Below, in pieces: positions 14,804-22,375 of a stretch of 22,375 bases of DNA (its first letter is position 1; each line of letters begins with the position of its first letter). Below the pieces are notes generated by a model. The model was not told the DNA's origin. It saw nothing but the letters and a program-made list of their open reading frames with translations, and searched no databases. A program made the translations under genes and the position numbers. Source of the DNA: an uncultured Solobacterium sp. (GTDB taxonomy: Bacteria; Bacillota_I; Bacilli_A; Erysipelotrichales; Erysipelotrichaceae); assembly GCA_938041275.1 (NCBI GenBank), contig CALISH010000094.1:1-22375 (forward strand), written 5' to 3'.

Positions 14804-15229
14804 TTATGCAATATCTTCGTCCGGATGTTTTTCATCAAAGTCAACGATTTGACTATGTCCTGCCTCTACTGCTAAAGCAGCTAGATCATTAACGTTATGA
14901 ATATAACTTCTAGCCATACTTGCTTGTAGAACCATTCCGATATTTAAACCAGCAACCACATCAATATTGCATTCTGCCGCGTACTCTTTGGCAAGTGTAC
15001 AAGCTTCACGATAAGTTGTACTATCCTGTACATCCGCCATGATGAGAATATCGCCACTTTGTTTCATGGATTCAATTGCAATACGTAATCTATTAATGAA
15101 TTGATCAACAGTCTCTTCTAATAGAAAGGATACGGTGGTATAGTCTTCTAACTTTCCAGAAAGAATTTCAACTGCACTACTTACACCTTCTGGGAATTTG
15201 CCATTACCAGTAATGATCAGTCCAATCAT
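14804..15229 (-). CDS. PTS EIIA-Man-like domain protein lacking the phosphorylatable histidine
   Basis: This 141-residue single domain resembles the mannose/fructose/sorbose-family EIIA (MIGLIITGNGKFPEGV, AGLNIGMVLQASMAR at 93-107, LAVEAGH near 119). Active members have T[HG]HG with a His that takes phosphate from HPr; here that position is Asn9 (codon AAT, 15203-15205). The second hallmark, [DL]xxGG[TS]PFN, is ADVQDSTTYREA (65-76). It is therefore probably unable to carry phosphate and may be a sensor or regulatory partner; no EIIB, IIC or IID gene is in the window. The start is taken as the ATG at 15229, which matches the family N-terminus and lies 4 bp after the galE stop. An ATG at 15247 would overlap galE by 14 bp. 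Confidence 0.8.
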   Translation of the reverse strand: MIGLIITGNGKFPEGVSSAVEILSGKLEDYTTVSFLLEETVDQFINRLRIAIESMKQSGDILIMADVQDSTTYREACTLAKEYAAECNIDVVAGLNIGMVLQASMARSYIHNVNDLAALAVEAGHSQIVDFDEKHPDEDIA

Positions 15230-15233
15230 AGTA

Positions 15234-16247
15234 CTACTCGATTCCATTTGGATTCATTTGAGTGAAATTCCATGAATCCTTACACATCTGATCAATATTG
15301 TACTGTGCCTTCCAACCTAATAATTCTAATGCCTTTGTTGGATCAGCATAGCATTCCGCAACATCTCCTGCTCTACGTGGCAAGATTTCATACGGTAACT
15401 CTCTACCACATGCCTTGCTATAGGCTTGAACAACCTGTAATACACTATATCCATTACCTGTACCAAGGTTTACCTTTTCAACACCCTTATGCTCTAAAGC
15501 ATATTTAACAGCTGCGATATGTCCATCTGCTAAATCACATACGTGGATGTAGTCACGAACACCTGTTCCATCAACTGTATCATAGTCATTACCAAATACC
15601 CGAACCTTCTCACTAGTACCAATCGCAACACGAGCGATATAAGGTACTAAGTTATTAGGAATACCATTTGGAACCTCTCCTAATAATCCACTTGGATGTG
15701 CACCAATTGGGTTGAAGTAACGTAATAACATGATAGACCACTCAGGATCTGACTTACTTAAATCCTGTAAAATCATCTCATTCATTAGCTTTGTAGAGCC
15801 ATATGGATTTGTTGTGGATACTGGGAAATCTTCTCGAATTGGACAAGACTCTGGAGAGCCATAAACAGTTGCACTAGATGAGAATACAAGTGTCTTACAT
15901 CCAGCTTCCTTCATTGCCATATATAGGTTTAAAGAACCAGTAATATTATTTTCATAATATGTTAATGGAATTTCTACAGATTCACCAACTGCCTTATAAC
16001 CCGCAAAGTGAATGACCGCATCAATCTTATTCTCCGCAAAAATCTGATCTAATCCCTTGCGGTCTAAGATATCTGTCTTGTAGAACTTTGGCTTTTTACC
16101 TGTTAGTTTTTCGATACGGTCTAATACAACTTCTTTGGAGTTGTAAAGATTATCTAATACAACGACGTCATACCCTGCATTCATTAAAGATACACAAGTG
16201 TTTGAGCCAATAAAGCCAGTACCTCCTGTTACAAGAATTGTTTTCAT
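15234..16247 (-). CDS. galE: UDP-glucose 4-epimerase
   Basis: Interconverts UDP-galactose and UDP-glucose (Leloir pathway and supply of UDP-galactose for surface glycans). It is an extended short-chain dehydrogenase: NAD motif GGTGFIG at 8-14, SSSATVYG at 123-130 with the catalytic Ser, and Tyr149/Lys153 in NPYGSTK. The 337 aa are typical. GAGGAG lies 10 nt before the ATG. It starts 15 bp after rseP with no terminator between, and runs directly into the EIIA-like gene, so it belongs to the uppS operon. No galK or galT is nearby, which favours a role in glycan precursor supply over galactose catabolism (inference). Confidence 0.96.
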   Translation of the reverse strand: MKTILVTGGTGFIGSNTCVSLMNAGYDVVVLDNLYNSKEVVLDRIEKLTGKKPKFYKTDILDRKGLDQIFAENKIDAVIHFAGYKAVGESVEIPLTYYENNITGSLNLYMAMKEAGCKTLVFSSSATVYGSPESCPIREDFPVSTTNPYGSTKLMNEMILQDLSKSDPEWSIMLLRYFNPIGAHPSGLLGEVPNGIPNNLVPYIARVAIGTSEKVRVFGNDYDTVDGTGVRDYIHVCDLADGHIAAVKYALEHKGVEKVNLGTGNGYSVLQVVQAYSKACGRELPYEILPRRAGDVAECYADPTKALELLGWKAQYNIDQMCKDSWNFTQMNPNGIE

Positions 16248-16262
16248 TTTATTTAATCTCCT

Positions 16263-17324
16263 CTACTTTATAAATAACTTGGAAATATCGTTCCATGTCG
16301 CAAATATCATAACACTGATTAACAGTAGCCAACAAATTATCATGATAGCTGTCTTTAATTTTTCATTAAACTGACGCCTTGTAATCCATTCAAGTACTGT
16401 AATCACAACCTGTCCACCATCTAATACCGGAAGTGGTAATAGGTTAAAAATACCGACATTCAGGCTAATTTGTGCTACCAACATCATATACGCACCAAAG
16501 CCAAGACTTGCATAAGTAGCAGTGGCTTGATAAATTCCGACAGGCCCAGATAATTGATTCAATCCCTTACCTCGTACAAGGTTTAGTAGTGCCTGTACTG
16601 TCATTGATGTTATAACCTGCATCTCAACTAGACCATAATACCAACAGTTCAAGATATTAATCTTTACCTGTTCTCCAGCTTTCGCACTGATACCAAACAT
16701 ATAGCTATCTGTTTCTTTATTGTAGGTTGGTGTAACCTTAACTGTTAATGTTTGGCCATCACGCAAGATGGTGAAAGTTTCTGTACCCTTATTATCACCG
16801 TTGAATGCTTGGAATTCTAGGAATGTCTTTGGTTCAACGGATGAGCCATCTTCTTTAACAACTTTAATAATACGATCGCCTGCCTGCAAACCTGCTTGTT
16901 CAGCTGGGCTGTTTTCTAAGACTGTCGCAATCACTGGTTCACTTGATTTTGTAAATGTACCAGTGTTTAACAAGAACATAGAGAAGATAACCCATGCAAG
17001 CAAGAAATTCATTGCGACACCTGCAAGCATGATACAGATCTTCTTCCACGGTTTTTGATCTGTAATTCTTCTTCCCTCAGGAACCTTTACATTAGGATAT
17101 GCTTCATCCCCTTCGGTTTCACCTGCCATTGCGACATATCCACCGATAGGTAGTGCACGGATAGAGAACTGTGTCTCTTTTCCTTTCCGTGTAAAGATAG
17201 CTGGTCCCATACCGATTGAAAACTCAAAACAATAAACACCAAATGCCTTGGCAACTAAGAAATGTCCGAATTCATGAATCGTTACAATAATGGAAAGTAA
17301 TACGATAAATAAAACTGCTGTCAT
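16263..17324 (-). CDS. rseP: Site-2 intramembrane zinc protease RseP/RasP
   Basis: Membrane metalloprotease that cleaves anti-sigma factors and signal-peptide remnants within the membrane. The 353 residues start MTAVLFIVLLSIIVTIHEFGH, with zinc ligands His17 and His21 and catalytic Glu18 in the first membrane helix. A membrane helix lies at about 98-120, a PDZ domain at about 125-205, and the third zinc ligand Asp302 in LPVLDGGQ in a later helix; a final helix precedes the C-terminus. The start is the ATG at 17324, which overlaps the dxr stop as ATGA and has AGGAG 7 nt upstream; the longer frame to 17369 lies inside dxr. Confidence 0.95.
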   Translation of the reverse strand: MTAVLFIVLLSIIVTIHEFGHFLVAKAFGVYCFEFSIGMGPAIFTRKGKETQFSIRALPIGGYVAMAGETEGDEAYPNVKVPEGRRITDQKPWKKICIMLAGVAMNFLLAWVIFSMFLLNTGTFTKSSEPVIATVLENSPAEQAGLQAGDRIIKVVKEDGSSVEPKTFLEFQAFNGDNKGTETFTILRDGQTLTVKVTPTYNKETDSYMFGISAKAGEQVKINILNCWYYGLVEMQVITSMTVQALLNLVRGKGLNQLSGPVGIYQATATYASLGFGAYMMLVAQISLNVGIFNLLPLPVLDGGQVVITVLEWITRRQFNEKLKTAIMIICWLLLISVMIFATWNDISKLFIK

Positions 17325-18478
17325 TGGTTTGCTCCTTGTATTTGTTGATATGCGAAGTCTCTTCCCCAACGATCCGCATCAATTAAATCTTGTACTGTAT
17401 TGACCGGTTGATAGGTTACAGTATGCACTGCATTTATAACGATGTCTTCAATTGCTAAAAACGAAATCTCTTTCTTTCTAAATGCAGCATTTGTGACTTC
17501 ATTTGCGGCATTCATGACAGCCGGAAGATTCCCTCCCTTTTTACCAGCTTCATAAGCTAGTGCTAGTAATGGGAACCTTTCTAAATCAGGCTTTGCAAAA
17601 TGTAAAGTTGCAACTTCAGTTAAGTCTAATGGCTTCTCTAAAGCAAGCGGATAGCGATGTGGCCAAGTTAATGCATACTGAATTGGCAAACGCATATCAG
17701 GTGCACCAAGTTGCGCCATCACACTATGGTCTACATATTCTACCATAGAATGAATCACTGACTCTGGATGCATCACCACATCAATACGATCATAATCAAT
17801 ATCAAATAGATAATGTGCTTCAATAACTTCAAATCCCTTATTCATCATATCTGCACTATCAATTGTAATCTTGGCACCCATCGCCCAGTTAGGATGTGCA
17901 AGTGCTTGTTCTAACGTAACATCCTTTAACTCATCTCTTGTTCGATTGCGGAAAGAGCCACCTGAAGCTGTTATTAAAAGTCGCTTAATTTCTTTATGTT
18001 CATTTCCTTGTAAGGCTTGGAAGATGGCAGAGTGTTCACTATCAATTGGATATAATGATACACCATATTCCTTGATTGCCTTTTCGATTAGTTCTCCACC
18101 AACAACCAGTGTTTCCTTATTGGCAAGTGCGATATGATGACCAGTTTGAATTGCATGTAGCGTTGGCAGAAAACCGACAAATCCAACAAGTGCATTTACT
18201 AATAAATCATAGTCTTTCATTTTCGCAAGTGTAGTCAAGCCATCATCTCCATAGTAGAAATGAATATCTGGAAATTGAGAAGCTAACTCCTTCATATCTT
18301 TTTCTTCACATACACATACGTGTGATACATGAATTTTCTTTAGAATTTCTTTTAAGATATCGATGCGATGACCAACACTTAATCCAACGATTGAAAACTC
18401 ATCTGGATGTTGTAAGACAACATCAATCGTTTGGGTACCAATAGAACCACTGGCACCCAATAACATCAAACGCTTCAT
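17321..18478 (-). CDS. dxr: 1-deoxy-D-xylulose 5-phosphate reductoisomerase
   Basis: NADPH-dependent enzyme making 2-C-methyl-D-erythritol 4-phosphate, the first committed step of the MEP isoprenoid pathway and the fosmidomycin target. Motifs: NADPH-binding LGASGSIGTQTIDV (7-20), ALANKETLVVGG (117-128), metal ligands in IDSEHSAIFQ (Asp146, Glu148), SGGSFRNRT (172-180), HPNWAMGAKITIDSADMMNKGFE (from 195; third metal ligand Glu217) and HPESVIHSMVEY. The 385 aa are standard. It starts 1 bp after cdsA and overlaps rseP by 4 bp. Its product feeds isopentenyl units to UppS in the same operon. Confidence 0.97.
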   Translation of the reverse strand: MKRLMLLGASGSIGTQTIDVVLQHPDEFSIVGLSVGHRIDILKEILKKIHVSHVCVCEEKDMKELASQFPDIHFYYGDDGLTTLAKMKDYDLLVNALVGFVGFLPTLHAIQTGHHIALANKETLVVGGELIEKAIKEYGVSLYPIDSEHSAIFQALQGNEHKEIKRLLITASGGSFRNRTRDELKDVTLEQALAHPNWAMGAKITIDSADMMNKGFEVIEAHYLFDIDYDRIDVVMHPESVIHSMVEYVDHSVMAQLGAPDMRLPIQYALTWPHRYPLALEKPLDLTEVATLHFAKPDLERFPLLALAYEAGKKGGNLPAVMNAANEVTNAAFRKKEISFLAIEDIVINAVHTVTYQPVNTVQDLIDADRWGRDFAYQQIQGANQ

Positions 18479-18479
18479 T

Positions 18480-19268
18480 TTAGATACCCCATAAGATCAT
18501 CAAACCATTAAAAGCCATCAGACAGAAAATCAGTGAGTCAATACGATCAAAGATACCACCATGTCCTGGCAAAATATTTGAGAAATCTTTAATTCCAAAT
18601 CTTCGCTTAATTGACGAGAAACTTAAGTCACCAATCTGTGCAACTGCAGGAATAATCAAACTAGCAGAAATCACAAGTTCTTTTGGTAGATATGTCGTGA
18701 CTAGTAATCCCCATAATAAGGCTCCAATCGCACCAACAAGGTATCCACCAATCGCTCCTTCCACCGTCTTATTTGGTGAAACATGGGGAATTAACTTATG
18801 CTTTCCAAATAACGAACCAGAAAGATAGGCACCCGTATCACAAAAGAAACAACCAATTAACACAAAGATAATTGTTAAGAATCCTGTTTTGGCACCATCT
18901 TGATAAATGACTGAAATACAACGTAAACCCAAGCCTAACAAGATAGACATCAATAATGTATACGCTGTTAAATCGCTGCTTTCATTTTTGCGTAATAACT
19001 CTGTGACAAATAGCACAATCACCCAAATTGCAAGGATTGCTGGAAACATTGAACGGTTGATATAGTACATTGCCATCACTGCAGCTAATGTCATAAAAGA
19101 TAAAAACCAATGTTTCTTCTGATCTGTTAAAGACGCAATCTCAAGCGAACCTAACGCACTAACAAGAACCAATAGCGCTTGTAATAGATTTCCGCCAAAA
19201 TAGAGCGGTGGTGCTACAACAAGAATAATCACAAACGCAACGATTGTTTTTAATTTCATTTTAGACAT
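18480..19268 (-). CDS. cdsA: Phosphatidate cytidylyltransferase (CDP-diglyceride synthase)
   Basis: Integral membrane enzyme making CDP-diacylglycerol from phosphatidate and CTP for phospholipid synthesis. The 262 residues contain about seven to eight hydrophobic helices. The C-terminal signature is complete: SSIKRRFGIKDFSNILPGHGG followed by FDRIDSL, and the HVSPNKTVEGAIGGY region lies before it. The start is the ATG at 19268 (MSKMKLK), with GGAGGAG 6 nt upstream; it overlaps the end of uppS by 8 bp, and a longer frame would lie inside uppS. It stops 1 bp before dxr. Confidence 0.95.
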   Translation of the reverse strand: MSKMKLKTIVAFVIILVVAPPLYFGGNLLQALLVLVSALGSLEIASLTDQKKHWFLSFMTLAAVMAMYYINRSMFPAILAIWVIVLFVTELLRKNESSDLTAYTLLMSILLGLGLRCISVIYQDGAKTGFLTIIFVLIGCFFCDTGAYLSGSLFGKHKLIPHVSPNKTVEGAIGGYLVGAIGALLWGLLVTTYLPKELVISASLIIPAVAQIGDLSFSSIKRRFGIKDFSNILPGHGGIFDRIDSLIFCLMAFNGLMILWGI

Positions 19269-19965
19269 TCTTAACTCCTCCAAATCGTCGATCACGATTT
19301 TGATATTCCTCTAAACAACGCTTTAATACATCTGGTGTAAACTCTGGCCATGACTCTGGCACAAACTCTAACTCCGCATACGCAATCTGCCACAATAAAT
19401 AGTTTGAAATACGCTGTTCGCCACTTGTGCGAATTAAAAGATCGACTGGTGGGAAATCTTTGGTCATCATATATTGATCAAAATCTTCCTCTTCGATATC
19501 CAGTGTAGCCTTTCCATTCACAACATCTTGGGCATACTTTCTAGCCGCAAGTAAGATTTCTCTTCTAGAACCATAATTCATACAGATATTAAGCGATAAG
19601 CCATGATTATCTTTTGATTCTTCCTCCGCATCACGTAATACCTTTTGTGTTACCTTTGGTAACATATCCAATTCTCCAATAATACGCATACGGAAGCCTC
19701 TGTCTAAGAACTCCTGCATATACTTCTTAAAGAAGAATGCTGGTAATTTCATAATGTAGTTTACTTCATCAGCTGTTCGTTTCCAGTTCTCGGTTGAGAA
19801 AGCATAGAGTGTAAGATATTCAATCCCCATCTCATCTGCCGCAATTGCGATGGTACGAACATTATCACTTCCAACAAGATGTCCAGCGGTACGAGGTTTT
19901 CCCTGCGCCTTGGCCCATCTACCATTGCCATCCATGATAATTGCTAAGTGTTTACATGTATTCAT
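19261..19965 (-). CDS. uppS: Undecaprenyl diphosphate synthase (cis-prenyltransferase)
   Basis: Condenses isopentenyl diphosphate onto farnesyl diphosphate to give the C55 carrier lipid for peptidoglycan and other surface polymers. Motifs: HLAIIMDGNGRWAK (6-19, catalytic Asp12), TLYAFSTENWKR, and LLIRTSGEQRISNYLLWQ followed by AYAELEF, which binds the second diphosphate. The 234 aa are slightly shorter than the usual 240-255. GGAG lies 7 nt before the ATG. It is the first gene of the uppS-cdsA-dxr-rseP-galE-EIIA-like operon; its promoter lies right after the frr terminator. Confidence 0.97.
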   Translation of the reverse strand: MNTCKHLAIIMDGNGRWAKAQGKPRTAGHLVGSDNVRTIAIAADEMGIEYLTLYAFSTENWKRTADEVNYIMKLPAFFFKKYMQEFLDRGFRMRIIGELDMLPKVTQKVLRDAEEESKDNHGLSLNICMNYGSRREILLAARKYAQDVVNGKATLDIEEEDFDQYMMTKDFPPVDLLIRTSGEQRISNYLLWQIAYAELEFVPESWPEFTPDVLKRCLEEYQNRDRRFGGVKNV

Positions 19966-19988
19966 ATCAATTCTCCACTAACTATCTT

Positions 19989-20017
19989 ATTATACCTTTT
20001 TACTATAAAAAAATCAG
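19989..20017 (-). promoter_or_regulatory. Candidate promoter of the uppS operon
   Basis: A perfect TATAAT (19994-19989) lies 24 bp before the uppS ATG. With a 17-bp spacer the -35 hexamer is CTGATT (20017-20012), a poor match, and it is the 3' arm of the frr terminator hairpin. The leader is therefore very short. Confidence 0.5.
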
Positions 20018-20035
20018 CCTGTACACAGACTGATT
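20005..20035 (-). terminator. Intrinsic terminator of pyrH-frr
   Basis: A 10-bp stem AATCAGTCTG / CAGGCTGATT (20026-20035 with 20012-20021, one G-U pair) with loop TGTA is followed on the minus strand by a T-run, about 20 bp after the frr stop. Confidence 0.85.
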
Positions 20036-20054
20036 ATAAAGTATAGCTTTGCGA

Positions 20055-20603
20055 TTAAACCTTTAATACTTCAGCACTCTTAGCAGCTGCTAAATCATCG
20101 ATCTTCTTAACATACTTATCAGTAAGCTTCTGAATCTCGTTTTCGCAATCCTTCTGAGTATCTTCGTCCATTGTCTTATCCTTCTTTACAACAGACATTG
20201 CATCACGGCGGATATTACGGATTTGAATCTTGCATTCTTCGCCCATCTTATCAACCTTCTTTGTCATTTCCTTACGTGTTTCACCTGTTAACTGTGGAAC
20301 TGTTAAACGTATAACTGTTCCATCGTTAGATGGCGCAATACCTAAGTCTGCTTCATTACATGCATGTTCAATAGCCTTTAAACTACTTGGATCATAAGGC
20401 TTGATGACAAGTGTACGACCTTCAGAAACGGATAAAGCCGCAATCTGGTTGAGTGGTGTTGGGGAACCATAGTAGTCCACTTCAACACGGTCTAACATCT
20501 TAACGTTAGCTGCCCCTGTACGTACTGTATTTAATTCTGATTGTAGATGTTCGATAACTTTGTCCATCTTTACTGCGCTGGAATCAACGATTGCGTATGC
20601 CAT
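20055..20603 (-). CDS. frr: Ribosome recycling factor
   Basis: Splits post-termination ribosomes together with EF-G. The 182 residues are close to the standard 185. Typical segments are LQSELNTVRTGAANVKMLDRV (start of domain I helix; here from 24), VDYYGSPTPLNQIA, VIKPYDPSSLKAIEHA, ADLGIAPSNDGTVIRLTVPQLTGE and the long C-terminal helices with RNIRRDAM. It starts 2 bp after pyrH, with GGAGGAG 8 nt before the ATG, the usual pyrH-frr pairing. Confidence 0.97.
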   Translation of the reverse strand: MAYAIVDSSAVKMDKVIEHLQSELNTVRTGAANVKMLDRVEVDYYGSPTPLNQIAALSVSEGRTLVIKPYDPSSLKAIEHACNEADLGIAPSNDGTVIRLTVPQLTGETRKEMTKKVDKMGEECKIQIRNIRRDAMSVVKKDKTMDEDTQKDCENEIQKLTDKYVKKIDDLAAAKSAEVLKV

Positions 20604-20605
20604 TA

Positions 20606-21319
20606 TTACTTCTCCTCCTTATTAATGATTGTTCCAATCTTTTCGCCCTTCATTGCTTTGACGATATTGTCTTTCTCATTCATGTTAAATACCATGAGCT
20701 CCATGTCATTATCCATGCACATACTTGTGGCAGTGGAATCCATGACTTGTAGTCCTTTATTTAATAGGTCCATATATGTTAGATGTGTATACTTCTTCGC
20801 AGTCGGATCCTTCTTAGGATCAGCACTATATACGCCATCTACACTATTCTTCGCCATTAAGATAACTTCTGCTTTAATTTCACTCGCTCTTAAAGCTGCT
20901 GTCGTATCGGTTGAGAAGTATGGACTTCCAGTTCCTCCACCAAAGATAACAACTCTTCCCTTTTCCAAGTGGCGAATCGCTCTACGCTGAATAAATGGTT
21001 CAGCAACCTTAGACATTTCGATACTTGTCATCACTCTTGTATCAACACCAATACCTTCAAGAGATGATTGTATTGCCAGAGCATTGATAACAGTTGCTAA
21101 CATGCCCATATTATCGCCTTGTACGCGATCAATTCCTAACCCTTCAACTACTTTTCCGCGGATGAAGTTACCTCCACCAACAACGATAGCAATTTGAATT
21201 CCTAATTTCTGTGCTTCTTTGATTTCCAAGGCAAGATTTTGTAAAATGCTTGGATCAAAGTTCTTTTCATTCCCTGCTAAAGCTTCTCCGCTTAGTTTCA
21301 ACAGAACTCGTTTATACAT
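20606..21319 (-). CDS. pyrH: UMP kinase
   Basis: Hexameric bacterial uridylate kinase converting UMP to UDP, an amino-acid kinase-family enzyme unrelated to eukaryotic UMP kinases. Motifs: LKLSGEALAG at the N-terminus, VVGGGNFIRGK, DNMGMLATVINALAIQ, FGGGTGSPYFSTDTTAALRA and NSVDGVYSADPKKDPTA. The 237 aa are normal. GGAGG lies 9 nt before the ATG. In many Firmicutes rpsB-tsf precede pyrH; here pyrH instead heads its own unit and diverges from a ppx-like gene. Confidence 0.97.
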   Translation of the reverse strand: MYKRVLLKLSGEALAGNEKNFDPSILQNLALEIKEAQKLGIQIAIVVGGGNFIRGKVVEGLGIDRVQGDNMGMLATVINALAIQSSLEGIGVDTRVMTSIEMSKVAEPFIQRRAIRHLEKGRVVIFGGGTGSPYFSTDTTAALRASEIKAEVILMAKNSVDGVYSADPKKDPTAKKYTHLTYMDLLNKGLQVMDSTATSMCMDNDMELMVFNMNEKDNIVKAMKGEKIGTIINKEEK

Positions 21320-21350
21320 GATGTTTTTCCTCCATATGTATTTCTATAGT

Positions 21351-21359
21351 ATTATAGCA
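21351..21359 (-). promoter_or_regulatory. Extended -10 promoter of pyrH-frr
   Basis: Minus-strand TGCTATAAT is a perfect extended -10 element 32 bp before the pyrH ATG. No clear -35 is seen. The 102-bp gap also holds the divergent promoter of the ppx-like gene, which I could not place. Confidence 0.65.
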
Positions 21360-21421
21360 TTGCTAGAAAGAGTTTTCATTCCTTTTTATTTATGTTTAAA
21401 TGAGAACAGTGAGGCTATTCT

Positions 21422-22303
21422 ATGACACAGTACGCAATCGCCGATATCGGCTCCAATACCATCGTCTTATTAGTATATGAGATGGTCAATCATTACCCAA
21501 CACCTATCCTACATATTTCTACTCCAGCACATCTCATTGACTTCGTTGATGCAAATCGATTCATGTCAAAAGAAGGTATCTTAAAAGCAACCGAAGTACT
21601 ACAATCCTACGCAGATAAGCTTGATGAAATGCATGTACAATACCGCTTTGCGGATATTACGGAACCATGCCGCATTCAAAACAAAGAAGAACTCGTCGCA
21701 TCTCTTCAAGCAACAGGATGGGATATCTACCCACTGAGTGGAAATGAAGAAGCGCTCTACGATTTCTTAGGTACAAAGTACTCCTACCCTACTTTAAACA
21801 AAGGAATTGCCTTCGACGTAGGTGGTGGTTCAACCGAACTGATTTCATTTGAGTATGGACAGCCAATCGACGCAATGAGCTTTCCATTAGGATGCGTACG
21901 TTTACGTCATTTATCAATTGATACACCAGAATGTGCAAAACAAATTCTTTCTGCACGCACACAATACCCATCTCTAAATACTACATGTGAAGAACTCATT
22001 GGCATTGGTGGAACAATGCGTGCAGCAGGCAAAGTGTATCAAGCCCTCTTCCAAGAAGAGTTGGTTATTGAAGTTAACAAGCTTCAAGACGTCTTTGATA
22101 AATTATGCATGCATGATCCTATCTTTGAGGAAGCTATGAAAGCTAACGTTGCCCCTAGTCGCCAACCAGTTTTCTTACCAGGTTTACATATGATTTTAGA
22201 AATTGCCAGAATCTATCATGCAAAGCGTATACTCATTTCTAAAACAGGTATCCGTGAAGGTTTCCTTAAAATCCGACTAGAAGAAAAGAAATTAGAAAAT
22301 TAA
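21422..22303 (+). CDS. ppx: Ppx/GppA family phosphatase (exopolyphosphatase-like), short form
   Basis: Member of the actin-fold Ppx/GppA family, which hydrolyses polyphosphate or pppGpp; the substrate cannot be decided from sequence. The first phosphate loop is IADIGSNTIVLLVYE (6-20), the catalytic Glu region is LSGNEEALYDFLG (105-117), and the second phosphate loop is AFDVGGGSTEL (130-140), followed by a third Gly-rich loop GIGGTMRAAG. The usual T[AS]AxRxAxN segment is reduced to ITEPCRIQN (79-87). At 293 aa it has the two core domains only, without the HD-like C-terminal extension of E. coli Ppx. GAGG lies 7 nt before the ATG. It diverges from pyrH. Confidence 0.87.
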   Translation: MTQYAIADIGSNTIVLLVYEMVNHYPTPILHISTPAHLIDFVDANRFMSKEGILKATEVLQSYADKLDEMHVQYRFADITEPCRIQNKEELVASLQATGWDIYPLSGNEEALYDFLGTKYSYPTLNKGIAFDVGGGSTELISFEYGQPIDAMSFPLGCVRLRHLSIDTPECAKQILSARTQYPSLNTTCEELIGIGGTMRAAGKVYQALFQEELVIEVNKLQDVFDKLCMHDPIFEEAMKANVAPSRQPVFLPGLHMILEIARIYHAKRILISKTGIREGFLKIRLEEKKLEN

Positions 22304-22317
22304 CCAATAAACAATAT

Positions 22318-22375
22318 ATTAGGAGGAGTTTTAAATCTCTTTAAAACTTCCGACCTCTCACACCACCATACGTAC
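22318..22375 (-). mobile_element. Probable 3' end of a group II intron (cut by the window edge)
   Basis: Read on the minus strand, the edge gives ACGTATGGTGGTGTGAGAGG, then a hairpin with 8-bp core GTTTTAAA / TTTAAAAC, then CTCCTCCTAAT. From memory, the first part resembles the distal half of domain V plus the linker of group II introns that encode reverse transcriptases in gut Firmicutes, and the hairpin would be domain VI. The rest of the intron would lie right of the window. It points toward the 3' end of ppx. This call rests on pattern recall, not on a search. Confidence 0.5.

Noticed and set aside
17325..17369. Extended RseP N-terminus reading from 17369
   Set aside because: It lies wholly inside dxr and adds a charged stretch before the first membrane helix; the ATGA junction with AGGAG at 17324 is the obvious start.
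22321..22350. Rho-independent terminator of ppx
   Set aside because: There is a plus-strand hairpin, but it is AT-rich at its core and no T-run follows; the flanking sequence fits a group II intron end better.

Overview
The window is ordinary chromosomal DNA from a low-GC Gram-positive bacterium. Gene order and protein style (a primosomal dnaB/dnaI pair next to polA-mutM-coaE, a short pyruvate kinase, GGAGG-type ribosome sites, intrinsic terminators with U-tracts) point to Firmicutes, most likely an Erysipelotrichia-like lineage. That lineage is inferred from general resemblance and was not tested. There are 20 protein-coding genes (one cut by the left edge). I see no tRNA, rRNA or CRISPR array. 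A fragment at the right edge looks like the 3' end of a group II intron.

Layout from left to right. 1-657 (+) is the C-terminal part of RNase J. It converges on the minus-strand pair pfkA-pyk, with a terminator for each side in the 65 bp between them. 3194-9325 (-) is a tightly packed DNA replication and repair cluster transcribed polA > mutM > coaE > dnaB > dnaI, with radC just upstream. rlmI (+) diverges from radC and converges on two tandem secreted NlpC/P60 wall hydrolases (-), again with back-to-back terminators. 14804-19965 (-) reads uppS > cdsA > dxr > rseP > galE > an EIIA-like gene as one apparent operon. 20055-21319 (-) is pyrH > frr, ending in its own terminator. A short Ppx/GppA-family gene (+) diverges from pyrH.

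How they work together. pfkA-pyk supplies two key glycolytic steps. The polA cluster combines repair synthesis, oxidised-base excision, CoA synthesis and the helicase loader system. uppS-cdsA-dxr-rseP is the classical envelope-precursor block: MEP-pathway isoprenoid synthesis, undecaprenyl diphosphate, CDP-diacylglycerol and intramembrane proteolysis. Here it is extended by galE (UDP-galactose supply) and a degenerate PTS EIIA domain. The two NlpC/P60 proteins are probable peptidoglycan endopeptidases.

I found no complete new multi-gene system. The points most worth following are: the EIIA-Man-like protein that has lost both its phosphorylatable histidine and its GG[TS]PFN motif while staying coupled to galE; the tandem NlpC/P60 paralogues sharing an N-terminal module I cannot name; an Arg-to-Asn change in the PfkA active-site region; and the probable group II intron end after ppx.
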